In this document: positions 25,437 through 33,198 of the stretch, one piece after another
How the letters are laid out: every line of letters starts with the position of its first letter
Position numbering within the stretch: position 1 is the stretch's first letter
Assembly (NCBI RefSeq): GCF_000153485.2
Contig: NC_018721.1
Span: 3,596,001-3,660,000 of the forward strand
Direction of reading: 5' to 3'
Length of the DNA: 64,000 nt
Origin: Psychroflexus torquis ATCC 700755
GTDB taxonomy: Bacteria > Bacteroidota > Bacteroidia > Flavobacteriales > Flavobacteriaceae
Program-made: the position numbers and the translations under genes
Notes under the pieces: generated by a model
The model's input: the letters and a program-made list of their open reading frames with translations, nothing else
Database searches by the model: none
What the model was told of the DNA's origin: nothing

Positions 25437-25487
25437 AAATAGCATAAAAACCAAGGGGAACCCTTGGTTTTTATGCTATTTTTAAGT
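25437..25487. other. Perfect hairpin inside the left end of the IS4 element
   Basis: AAAAATAGCATAAAAACCAA and its complement, extended by GGG and CCC, face each other across a short loop, giving arms of more than 20 bp. It lies between the left inverted repeat and the transposase start. Such hairpins in IS ends can stop read-through transcription from outside; it may also terminate the efflux operon. Confidence 0.8.
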
Positions 25488-25509
25488 TACCAAACACAAA
25501 GTACAAAAC

Positions 25510-25720
25510 ATGCTACAACACTAAGATATTGCAAAAGTTCAAGAAATAAGAGGGAAGTTTAATAAGGTTTAGCTTAATTCACACTACTTACGGGCACATC
25601 TGAATATTTTAGGCTTCAGTAGAATAAAAAAACAATTCAGTTGGTGCAAAAAGGCGGGTTTTTCATTTGAGGATTTGATCGCTACGCTCTTGATTTTGCC
25701 CCTTATTGGAATTTTTTTTT
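25510..25720 (+). pseudogene. IS4-family transposase, N-terminal part
   Basis: The ATG at 25510 opens MLQH, then TAA, then DIAKVQEIRGKFNKV, then TAG at 25570-25572, and then LNSHYLRAHLNILGFSRIKK and FSFEDLIATLLILPLIGI up to the insertion near 25720. The frame is continuous apart from the two stop codons, which probably replaced sense codons such as AAA and CAG. The sequence resembles the N-terminal domain of IS4-type transposases and lines up, across the inserted material, with the fragment at 26731-27942. Confidence 0.78.
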
Positions 25721-25721
25721 A

Positions 25722-26691
25722 TAGAGGTAGCTACTTAAATACATATTAATTTGGATTGATATAATTTCGGTTTTTGCATCATTCTAGAAACAAGGTTATG
25801 AAAGATGGTTTTCTTACTTCTAGACCTATTCAATCGATAACAAAATTCATCAAAATATCCACTAATATGGAAAGAACTTACATATGAATAGGTAGTTCTA
25901 ATCCATGATTTGATTTGATGAATCATAGTGTGTAATATTTTGAAGTTTTTCCCAGAATTACTAGGTATCTGTTCGATATTATATTCTTTAGCTATAGGTC
26001 TATATCCGCGCCACAAATCCGTGTTGATACTTGCCGTTTTTGAGATATGCTTATCAAATATTGGACGTAATTCTTTAGCAGAAAAGTCATTTATTTGATT
26101 CACGTACATTCTTTTCACTTTTCCATTTTCTGTTAATTCAAGGGCTACTACAGCTTTTTATTTCTTGGTATTATAGCTTCTCCCAACCTTACCATCTTCT
26201 TTTCCACCTACCACAAATTCGTCTACCTCAACGCGATTCATCATTGGAAAGTTCTCACTAGACTTCATAGCATCACGAACCTTGTACATGAACATTCGGG
26301 CAGTATAAGGTGTAACTCCTACTCGTTTTGCCAAATAACTTGCTGATAAACTACGAGTAGTCGTTGCCATTTCAAAACAGATGATAAAAGCCTTATCTAA
26401 TCCAAATTTTACTTTATGAAAAAGCGTGTTTGCAGATGCTGATTCTGTATGACTACATTTATTACAGGTACGATCATAATTGGAACGAATTTGACAAGCA
26501 CTATGACTACATTTTACACATTTGAAACCATTTTCCCATTTTATTTCTGATAGGTATTCCTTACAAGAAAGCACAGAATTGAACCGAACATAAAACTCTT
26601 GGGCATTTTGCCCTTCAAAATTAATCATACAACTCTTATTTTATTCACATATAAGATACAAAAAACTATGAAACTAAATAGCTACCTCTAT
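25722..26691 (-). mobile_element. IS1595-family-like element, degenerate
   Basis: The ends are inverted: TAGAGGTAGCTACTTA at 25722 and TAGAGGTAGCTATTTA read inward from 26690 differ at one position in 16. They enclose one transposase pseudogene, giving a compact element of about 970 bp. It is inserted in the transposase gene of the surrounding IS4 element. The 8-bp target duplication expected for IS1595 relatives is not visible, because the right side joins directly to a MITE fragment. Confidence 0.8.
25735..26628 (-). pseudogene. IS1595-type (ISXO2-like) transposase with one internal stop
   Basis: The reading frame runs 298 codons from the ATG at 26628. It has an N-terminal zinc ribbon (CVKC, then CNKC) and a helix-turn-helix with LAKRVGVTPYTARMFMYKVR, followed by the DDE domain: VEVDEFVVGGKE holds the first Asp, and NTDLWRGYRPIAKEY the second. 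At 26158-26160 the codon is TAA (context NTKK-stop-KAVVALELTENG), with no frameshift, so a single substitution has killed the gene. The last part, HISGYFDEFCYRLNRSRSKK, carries the terminal catalytic region with the family Asn/Glu position. Two apparent genes here are one broken gene. Confidence 0.85.
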
Positions 26692-26730
26692 CAATTTATT
26701 CATACGGCATTATAAATATAATTTGGTATT
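26691..26730 (-). repeat. MITE-like repeat, 40-bp end fragment (copy B)
   Basis: Read on the minus strand, these 40 bases are identical to 6854-6893 of copy A (AATACCAAATTATATTTATA and the next 20 bases). The fragment begins exactly at the outer edge of the IS1595-type element and ends where the IS4 transposase frame resumes. The other end of the MITE is not found on the left side of the IS1595 element. Confidence 0.88.
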
Positions 26731-27942
26731 ACAACTGACAAAGATCCAGAACTTAATAAATGTGGAAAAGATTCATACTATCGAATCTTGGCAAATCAAA
26801 AAATCAATTGGAGAGCTTTTTTGGCTCAGTTTGTAAAGCAATATTTATTGAAAGATGAACTCTTCACGCCCTCAGCAGACCCTACAAGATGCTTGATCTT
26901 TGATGATACTGATCTTTCAAAAACAGGAAAGACTATTGAAGGAGTCTCAAAGATCTACAACCATGTGTCAAAAACCTACTATTTAGGTTTCAAGCTACTT
27001 GTGGCTGGGTATTGGAATGGAAGTGTTTCTATCCCCATTGATTTTAGTCTGCACCGTGAGAGCAAAACATCAAGATTAAAATATGGTCTAACCGCAAAGC
27101 AGCGTAAGGCTCAAAAGAAGACACCAAGATGTAGTAAAACAGTTGCGGCAAAGAGGTATAGGGAACTCAATAAAAAGAAAACAGACCTAGTAGTGCAAAT
27201 GTTTTCCAGGGTTGTAAAGCGTAAAATTCCTGTAGACTATATTTTAATAGATACCTGGTTTACAAGTGTGGGATTACTTAAAAAGTTACGAAGTATTTGC
27301 AGTTCGACCCCTATTATTGGGATGTACAAATACAATAGTAAAATTGAAGTCAGATCAAAGGTCAAAACTTTAGCACAACTTAAAAAACAGAAAGCAAAGC
27401 CCAAGCGCTGTCGTAAATTCAATTACTACTACCATCATTACATAGCTGAAATTGATGGGCTCAAGGTTGCTCTCTTTATTTCAAAGCGTGGGAAGTACGG
27501 CAAATGGCACACCTTAATAACCACTGATACATCACTCAAATTTGTAAAAGCAATTGAAGTATATAGTATTCGATGGTCAATTGAAGTCTTTTTTAAAGAA
27601 GCCAAGCAGCTCTTTGGCCTTGGAAAGTGTCAGTCTACCAATTTTGATGTCCAGATTGCACAAATAACAATTGCAATGACCCAATATCTGCTTACAAGTA
27701 TTCGGTACAGAATGGAGGCTTATGAAACCATAGGCGGATTATTTAAAGATTTAAAACAGGATTATATTGAAAATAAGCTGAATATCAGAATATTGGCAGT
27801 TGTCAACTTAATTTTAACCAATTTGGAAAAACTAGTAGAATCAATTGATATTGAACTTATTACATCCAAAATAATAGAGGATATTGAGAGTTATGGGTTT
27901 CTAAAAAATACTCATATCTTTAATCATCAAGGTGTTAAGTGA
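26731..27942 (+). pseudogene. IS4-family transposase, C-terminal part
   Basis: The frame is already open at 26731 (TTDKDPELNKCGKDSYYRIL) and continues with ANQKINWRAFLAQFVKQYLL, so the TTG at 26788 is not a true start. The DDE core is present: IFDDTDLSKTGK (first Asp), YILIDTWFTS (second Asp), and the IS4 signature Tyr-x2-Arg-x3-Glu-x6-Lys in YSIRWSIEVFFKEAK. The gene has lost its N-terminus to the upstream insertion and the stops described there. Length after rejoining would be about 470-490 residues. Confidence 0.85.
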
Positions 27943-28140
27943 AATTGATTAGGTGCGAAACTTGAGTTCACACTAAAATTAATTTTCATTTTGTTGACTA
28001 TTTTGACAAAAAAGAATATAGTATTAAACCCAGCGATATATTAGCCAATAATGATTAATTAGAATTAACAAAAAATTATAGTGTGAATCAGTATTGTTTA
28101 AGGTTTTTGAAATATTTTTGAACAAAATAAAACATAAAAT

Positions 28141-28737
28141 ATGAAAAAATTAATTTTAAGTTTAAGTGTAATTGCAATGATTGCATTTACTTCTTGTAAG
28201 AACAGCGAAACTGAAGAAAAAGAAGTAGCAGAACAAGAAGAGGTTGCAGTTGAAACTGAAACATCTACTGAAGGTATGATGGAAGAGCCGCAAACTATTG
28301 TAGAAATTGCAGTTGGAAATGAAAATTTCAGTACGTTAGTTGTTGCTTTAAAAGCTGCAGGTCTTGTAGAAACTTTAAGTAGTGAAGGTCCATTTACAGT
28401 TTTTGCACCTACCAATGATGCTTTTGGAAAATTACCAGAAGGAACAGTTCCTACTTTAGTTATGCCAGAGAATAAAGAAAAATTAGCTGGAATCTTAACT
28501 TATCATGTAGTTTCTGGTGAATTTATGGCAGCTGATGTTGTTAACGCTATTACTGAAAACGATGGAAGTTTTACGATTCCAACAGTACAAGGTGAAGAAT
28601 TAGTTGCAACTTTAGAAGGTGAAAGTGTAATTTTAACTGATGCTAATGGTAATAAATCTACTGTAGTTATTGCTGATGTTGATGCTTCTAATGGTGTCAT
28701 ACATGCTATTGATTCAGTTGTGATGCCTAAGTCATAA
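28141..28737 (+). CDS. Fasciclin (FAS1) domain lipoprotein
   Basis: The 198-residue protein has a lipoprotein leader ending in AFTSC (Cys19), an acidic linker rich in E and T (about 20-50), and one FAS1 domain from about residue 55. The domain shows NFSTLVVALKAAGLVETLSS, GPFTVFAPTNDAFGKLPEG, LAGILTYHVVSGEFMAADVV and NGVIHAIDSVVMPK, covering both conserved H1 and H2 boxes and the YH motif. Such proteins are surface-exposed and often mediate adhesion or matrix contacts. It is a single gene with its own terminator, next to the IS element. Its partner is unknown. Confidence 0.93.
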   Translation: MKKLILSLSVIAMIAFTSCKNSETEEKEVAEQEEVAVETETSTEGMMEEPQTIVEIAVGNENFSTLVVALKAAGLVETLSSEGPFTVFAPTNDAFGKLPEGTVPTLVMPENKEKLAGILTYHVVSGEFMAADVVNAITENDGSFTIPTVQGEELVATLEGESVILTDANGNKSTVVIADVDASNGVIHAIDSVVMPKS

Positions 28738-28766
28738 TACAATACAACCACAATAATTTATTATAC

Positions 28767-28795
28767 AAAACCTCTCAGCAATGAGGGGTTTTTTA
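28767..28795 (+). terminator. Terminator of the fasciclin gene
   Basis: AAAACCTC (28767-28774) pairs with GAGGGGTTTT (from 28783) with one bulged base, followed by T residues. Confidence 0.82.
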
Positions 28796-28927
28796 AATAT
28801 TAGACGTTGAGATTAAAACTTTTCTGGAGTCAGTTTTTAATGCTTTCAGCTAAATAGAGGTCATATCTTAGTTTTGTTTAAAATAAAAACTCCAAAAGGC
28901 TATAATTTTTAAAACTGATTTTATTCA

Positions 28928-29130
28928 TATTAAACCTTTAATATCGCAATAAATCGTTTTACCGATACGAATTCGGTACAAGCTTTTTTCGCCTACTTTT
29001 TACCAAAAACAATTACCGCAACTAAGGTTATGTTAACTATTTTTAACCTCAATCAATCAAAAAACCTGTGCTGAGCTACGTCGTAGTATAATCCAATTTA
29101 TGTATACAACATTATAAATTTAATTTAGTA
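28928..29130 (-). repeat. MITE-like repeat, copy C
   Basis: Aligned on the minus strand with copy A, this copy keeps the right end (TACTAAATTAAATTTATAAT), the palindrome CTACGACGTAG, GCTCAGCACAGG and the inner TAACCTTAG. It differs by many substitutions and by about 23-25 extra bases near 28961-28985 that contain a small palindrome (ACCGA and TCGGT around TACGAAT). The extra bases split the motif between AAATCG and TTTTCGCC. It lies between the fasciclin gene and the NUDIX remnant. Confidence 0.72.
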
Positions 29131-29419
29131 CTATTAGTTGATTTTATAGAAGCTATGGAATAGTCTAAGTCATTAGATCAAGAGTATTATAGCAACGCAA
29201 ACTAAATATTTAAAATCCAAATTGGATGTATGTTGTGTTTATTCAAAGTGAGAGCTTAATACATCTGCAAGGTTTCTAATAAACTTATAAATTATAGTTG
29301 ACATCAGAACTATTTTGCGATTAGAACTTGTTTGTTAACAAACGAGGATGTTTTACATATACCAATGTCAATTCTGTATTGTTTATATTCCAAAAGAGAT
29401 ATGTTCATTTCTTAATCTT

Positions 29420-29740
29420 TTTGAATAACTGCAGTTATTGTGCTTTCGTCCTTAAATTAGTTTGTGAAAAATCTTCTTTTTTAAAATTATTATCTACCAT
29501 CTATTGGATTTGTAGAGGATAACGAAATAGTGAAGAGAGCATGTCAACCCGAATTGAAAGAAGAAACGGGTTTATAAAGACGAATACACACTTTTTAATC
29601 TATCGATTATTTTGATAATCTTAAAAGAGATTCCAGTAGTAGAATCCTTTTTTTAATTTTTGGAGAAATTTAGAAAGACCTTCGAGAGTAGAAGGTAATG
29701 ACGATGCCAAAAATCTGAATGGATATGTCTCGAAAAATAT
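29420..29740 (+). pseudogene. NUDIX hydrolase remnant
   Basis: One frame reads PSIGFVEDNEIVKRACQPEL, followed by KEETG, from about 29497 to 29566. This fits the Nudix box (Gx5Ex7REUxEExG) with the invariant Arg replaced by Pro. Upstream AVIVLSSL resembles the first strand; downstream, after stops and frame changes, EGNDDAKNLNGY (near 29692-29728) resembles the usual xGDDAxxLxW stretch. The frame is broken several times, so no product is expected. The rest of the 29131-29814 interval shows nothing recognisable. Confidence 0.62.
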
Positions 29741-29814
29741 CTAATTTTGCCTTCGATCATTTTGATAGTATTCAAAAATAAAAACACAAAATTTAAATTA
29801 TAAAATTTAAGCCT

Positions 29815-30207
29815 ATGCGATTTCATACCAGAAAGTGGATAAAACCTGAAGACCTTAACCCTAACGGAACTTTATTTGGCGGAAAACTTTTAGCCTGGAT
29901 AGATGAGGAGGCTGCTTTATATTCTATCATACAATTGGAAAACCAAAACACGGTAACCAAGTACATGAGCGAAATTGATTTTAAAAGTTCTGCGACTCAA
30001 GGTGATATTATTGAAATTGGCATTGAAGTGGTGAAATTCGGAAACGCTTCTCTTGCTCTCAAATGTGAGGTTAGGAATAAAATGACTAGGCAAACCATTA
30101 TAAAAATCGATAAAATAGTAATGGTAAGTCTCGATAAAGAGGGGAATACGAAGCCCCATGGAAAAATAAAAGTTGAATTTGTAAAAGACAGATTAGGAGA
30201 TAGCTGA
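29815..30207 (+). CDS. Acyl-CoA thioesterase, hotdog fold (YciA/BACH type)
   Basis: The 130-residue protein has the single hotdog fold of YciA-like thioesterases. HTRKWIKPEDLNPNGTLFGG contains the family NxxGTLFGG motif with the catalytic region at LLAWIDEEAALYS, and EIDFKSSATQGDIIEIGIEV continues the sheet; MTRQTIIKIDKIVMVSLD completes it. These enzymes hydrolyse medium or long acyl-CoA in the cytoplasm. It is convergent with the DUF3817 gene one base away. The acyl-chain preference is not readable. Confidence 0.88.
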   Translation: MRFHTRKWIKPEDLNPNGTLFGGKLLAWIDEEAALYSIIQLENQNTVTKYMSEIDFKSSATQGDIIEIGIEVVKFGNASLALKCEVRNKMTRQTIIKIDKIVMVSLDKEGNTKPHGKIKVEFVKDRLGDS

Positions 30208-30208
30208 T

Positions 30209-30505
30209 TTAGGATTTTGGAAGATACCTTCGTTCAACAACGAATGGTCCAAAGGGTAAAATTGAGCTTAAGAATACAATAAAAAGTGTCTTTACAGACC
30301 AGTTGAGTTTTTTGAACATCCAGAACCCACCAAGCAAATAAAGGATGAATAGTATACCATGAGCCATACCGATAATCCTTACGTATTCTGGTATTTCCCA
30401 GATATATTTTAGGGGCATAGCGATGAATAATAGCACTAAAAAGGAAATGGCTTCTAAGGTGCTTATCCATCTAAAAATTTGAATGCTGAGATTATCTGTG
30501 GTCAT
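30209..30505 (-). CDS. DUF3817 family integral membrane protein
   Basis: The chosen start at 30505 gives MTTDNLSIQIFRWISTLEAI and 98 residues; a longer frame upstream begins in the region shared with the galE promoter and adds a non-hydrophobic, lysine-rich stretch unlike the family. Three membrane segments follow. The motifs FRWISTLEAISFLVLLFIAMPLK and RIIGMAHGILFILYLLGG are the DUF3817 signature (glutamate in the first helix, MAHGxLF in the second). Function is unknown. It is divergent from galE. Confidence 0.85.
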   Translation of the reverse strand: MTTDNLSIQIFRWISTLEAISFLVLLFIAMPLKYIWEIPEYVRIIGMAHGILFILYLLGGFWMFKKLNWSVKTLFIVFLSSILPFGPFVVERRYLPKS

Positions 30506-30594
30506 AACTATTTTTTTTTGTAAAAATAATAGTTTCAAAATCCTTAAACTCGAATTTTTTGTAATTTGCACTTCAATTTTAATAAAATTAACTA

Positions 30595-31614
30595 ATGAAA
30601 ATTCTAGTGACTGGTGGATTGGGTTTTATAGGTTCACATACCGTTGTAGCCCTCCAAAATAAAGGATATGAAGTTATAGTAATAGATAATTTATCTAACT
30701 CTTCTTTGAAAGTTATAGAGGGGATTACAAATATCACTTCAATAACACCAGATTTTTATAAACTGGATCTAAGGGATAAATTAGATGTCAATGAGTTTTT
30801 TAAATCTCATCAAGATATTAGTGGAGTTATTCATTTTGCTGCTTCTAAAGCAGTAGGGGAGAGTGTTAAAAACCCTCTTTTATATTATGAAAATAATTTA
30901 GCAGCACTTACGTATTTGTTGCAGAACATTGTAAAACTTCCCCATCAAAACATTATTTTCAGTTCTTCTTGTACTGTTTATGGTGAAGCAGACCAATTGC
31001 CGATTTCTGAAGATGCTTCCATTAAATCAGCTATTTCTCCCTATGGTAATACCAAACAAATCGGGGAGGAAATTATTTTAGATACGTGTAAAGCCTTTGG
31101 TAAACTCAAAGCGATTTCCTTGAGGTACTTCAATCCTATAGGAGCTCATCCTTCAGCAGAAATAGGGGAATTACCTCTAGGAACCCCTCAAAATCTCGTT
31201 CCTTACATCACTCAGACAGCTATAGGCATGCGAGATCATTTATCTGTTTTTGGCGACGACTATCCCACAAATGATGGAACTTGCATAAGAGATTATATTC
31301 ATGTGATGGACCTTGCTGAAGCTCATGTGGTTGCTTTAGAACGATTGATGTCTTCAAAAACCGACACTAATTTTGAAATTTTTAATCTTGGAACGGGCAT
31401 AGGCTCCTCTGTGCTTGAAGTCGTCAATGCTTTTGAAAACGCTTCCGGAGAAAAGTTGAACTATTCCATAGTAGATAGACGCGCTGGAGATGTTGTTGCA
31501 GCTTATGCCGATACAGAAAAAGCAAACAAAATAATGGGGTGGAAAGCTAAACGATCACTTGAACAGGCTTTAAAAGATGCTTGGGCTTGGGAAAAGAGTC
31601 TGACTGAAAAATAA
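30595..31614 (+). CDS. galE: UDP-glucose 4-epimerase
   Basis: GalE interconverts UDP-glucose and UDP-galactose with tightly bound NAD. The 339-residue protein shows VTGGLGFIGSH (5-15), the HFAASKAVGESV stretch, the catalytic SSSCTVYG and SPYGNTK with Tyr150 and Lys154, and the C-terminal RRAGDVVAAYADTEKANKIM that GalE proteins share. It starts 24 bases upstream of nothing else in the operon, and the NAD(P)HX repair gene follows 28 bases later. The product supplies galactose for surface glycans or the Leloir route. No other gal genes are in the window. Confidence 0.95.
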   Translation: MKILVTGGLGFIGSHTVVALQNKGYEVIVIDNLSNSSLKVIEGITNITSITPDFYKLDLRDKLDVNEFFKSHQDISGVIHFAASKAVGESVKNPLLYYENNLAALTYLLQNIVKLPHQNIIFSSSCTVYGEADQLPISEDASIKSAISPYGNTKQIGEEIILDTCKAFGKLKAISLRYFNPIGAHPSAEIGELPLGTPQNLVPYITQTAIGMRDHLSVFGDDYPTNDGTCIRDYIHVMDLAEAHVVALERLMSSKTDTNFEIFNLGTGIGSSVLEVVNAFENASGEKLNYSIVDRRAGDVVAAYADTEKANKIMGWKAKRSLEQALKDAWAWEKSLTEK

Positions 31615-31642
31615 AGAGTATTGCAATGATATAATTTAGGCT

Positions 31643-33148
31643 ATGAAGATTTTAGGGGCTTCCCAATTGGCAGAACTTGACCAACTTAGTATTGATCGAC
31701 AAAATATAAGCTCATGGGATTTGATGGAACGTGCTTCAAGATTGGTTTTTATGCGTTTAAAATCAATTTTACCTAAATCTCTTTGCAAAGTTTATATTCT
31801 AGCCGGTCCTGGTAACAATGGTGGTGATGGCTTAGCTATTGCTAATTTTCTGACTTTAGAGGGAGTCGATGTTGAAGTTATTTTAGTCAACTTTACAGAA
31901 AAAAGATCTGAAGATAATCAGCGTAATTTACATCGATTAAAAGACGCTAAGGTTAAAATTATAGACTTCAATACAGCTAGCAAATTATCTAAAATGACTT
32001 CCGAAGATGTTGTTATAGATGCTATTTTTGGTGTTGGTCTAAATCGATCGATGCCCGATTTTGTTCAAGATTTAATTCAGTATATCAATTCAATGTCGCC
32101 GTTGTCTATCTCTATAGATGTTCCTAGTGGGATGTTTTTGGATAGAATTCCCACTGCAAACGAGCAGGTCTTTCAATCTGACTTTACGTATACATTTCAA
32201 ACTCCAAAATTATCTCTTTTTCTACCTGATTATGCAAATTCGGTAGGGCATCTAGACATAATCGATATTGGTCTTGACAAAGAGTTTTTAAATTCCTTAT
32301 CCTCCAACTTGACTTATGTAGATTCAAAAGCGGCTAAAAAGCTCTACCGCTTAAGGTCTAGGTTTTCACATAAAGGAACATATGGCCATGCCGTTTTGGT
32401 AGGGGGTAGCCATCTTATGTTGGGAAGTATTATTTTGGCAGCAAAATCATGTATGCGATCTGGAGTAGGAAAAACAAGTGTTATGATGCCTAATAAAGCT
32501 CATCTAACGATGATTCAACATCAACCAGAAGTCATGTTGATTGAAAACTCTTCATCAAATTTTATTTCTTATCAATCTTTAGAGTTTAAACCTGATTCTG
32601 TTGGTATTGGAGTTGGAATAGGAACATCAACCGAAGCTTTTGAAGCTTTAAAAAGTTGGTTGGTAAATTCAAAATCACCATTGGTTATAGATGCAGATGC
32701 CTTAAATTTAATAGCCAAGCATAAAAGCTTGTTGGATTTCATTCCGAAGAAATCTATCCTCACGCCACATCCTGGAGAGTTGAAACGACTAATAGGCGAA
32801 TGGAAAGATGACTTTGATAAGCTTAAAAAAATCAAGTCTTTTTCTAAGAAATTAAATGTAATTGTATTAGCCAAAGAGGCTTATAGTCTTTGTGTTTATA
32901 AAGATCAAATTCATGTAAATTCTACGGGTAATTCCGGGATGGCGACAGCAGGAAGTGGAGATGTTCTCACAGGATTGATCACAGGACTATTAGCTCAAAA
33001 GTATTCCAGTATGGAATCTGCAATTTTAGGAATGTTCCTTCATGGTCTTGCAGGAGATCTAGCATTGAAGTTGATGTCTGAGGAAAGTTTAATCGCTTCA
33101 GACTTGATAGACCAACTTGGTCACTCCTTCTTAAATCTTAAAAACTAA
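31643..33148 (+). CDS. nnr: Bifunctional NAD(P)H-hydrate epimerase / ADP-dependent NAD(P)H-hydrate dehydratase
   Basis: The 501-residue fusion repairs damaged NAD(P)HX. The N-terminal epimerase (about residues 1-215) has AGPGNNGGDGLAIANFL and the DAIFGVGLNRSM and ISIDVPSGM motifs. The C-terminal dehydratase (about 225-500) has HKGTYGHAVLVGGS, VIDADALNLIA, LTPHPGELKRL and TAGSGDVLTGLITGLL, the ADP-binding and catalytic stretch. The order epimerase-dehydratase is standard for the bacterial fusion, and the length is typical. It is probably co-transcribed with galE, without an obvious functional link. Confidence 0.95.
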   Translation: MKILGASQLAELDQLSIDRQNISSWDLMERASRLVFMRLKSILPKSLCKVYILAGPGNNGGDGLAIANFLTLEGVDVEVILVNFTEKRSEDNQRNLHRLKDAKVKIIDFNTASKLSKMTSEDVVIDAIFGVGLNRSMPDFVQDLIQYINSMSPLSISIDVPSGMFLDRIPTANEQVFQSDFTYTFQTPKLSLFLPDYANSVGHLDIIDIGLDKEFLNSLSSNLTYVDSKAAKKLYRLRSRFSHKGTYGHAVLVGGSHLMLGSIILAAKSCMRSGVGKTSVMMPNKAHLTMIQHQPEVMLIENSSSNFISYQSLEFKPDSVGIGVGIGTSTEAFEALKSWLVNSKSPLVIDADALNLIAKHKSLLDFIPKKSILTPHPGELKRLIGEWKDDFDKLKKIKSFSKKLNVIVLAKEAYSLCVYKDQIHVNSTGNSGMATAGSGDVLTGLITGLLAQKYSSMESAILGMFLHGLAGDLALKLMSEESLIASDLIDQLGHSFLNLKN

Positions 33149-33172
33149 ACAAGACTTAAAATTTAATAAATG

Positions 33173-33194
33173 TTATCTTTGAAATCAAAGATAA
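33173..33194 (+). promoter_or_regulatory. hutH promoter box inside a perfect palindrome
   Basis: Arms TTATCTTTG (33173-33181) and CAAAGATAA (33186-33194) are perfect complements around AAAT, four bases before the hutH ATG. The left arm contains TATCTTTG, a match to the Bacteroidetes -7 box. A dimeric repressor site is the natural reading; an RNA hairpin hiding the start codon is the alternative. Confidence 0.6.
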
Positions 33195-33198
33195 TAAC

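Larger units (their letters stand above)
25394..27968 (+). mobile_element. Dead IS4-family element interrupted by a second IS and a MITE fragment
   Basis: Inverted ends AACTCAAGTTTCGC (25394-25407) and its complement (27955-27968) bound the element. Similarity runs a little further inward (CCC at left against ACC at right). Within it, the transposase is split: N-terminal part 25510-25720, C-terminal part 26731-27942. Between them sits about 1 kb made of an IS1595-type element (25722-26691) and a 40-bp piece of the local MITE. Without that insertion the element would be near 1.57 kb, normal for IS4 relatives. No clear target duplication was seen at the outer ends. Confidence 0.85.

Noticed and set aside
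25735..26118. A separate small gene of 127 residues
   Set aside because: It is in frame with the upstream part of the IS1595-type transposase; a single TAA at 26158 separates the two.
26788..27942. Intact IS4 transposase starting at a TTG codon
   Set aside because: The homologous frame is open upstream to 26731 and its N-terminal part lies before the IS1595 insertion with two stop codons, so the gene is broken.
29328..29522. A 64-residue gene before the thioesterase
   Set aside because: It is a chance frame over the NUDIX remnant and has no family features.
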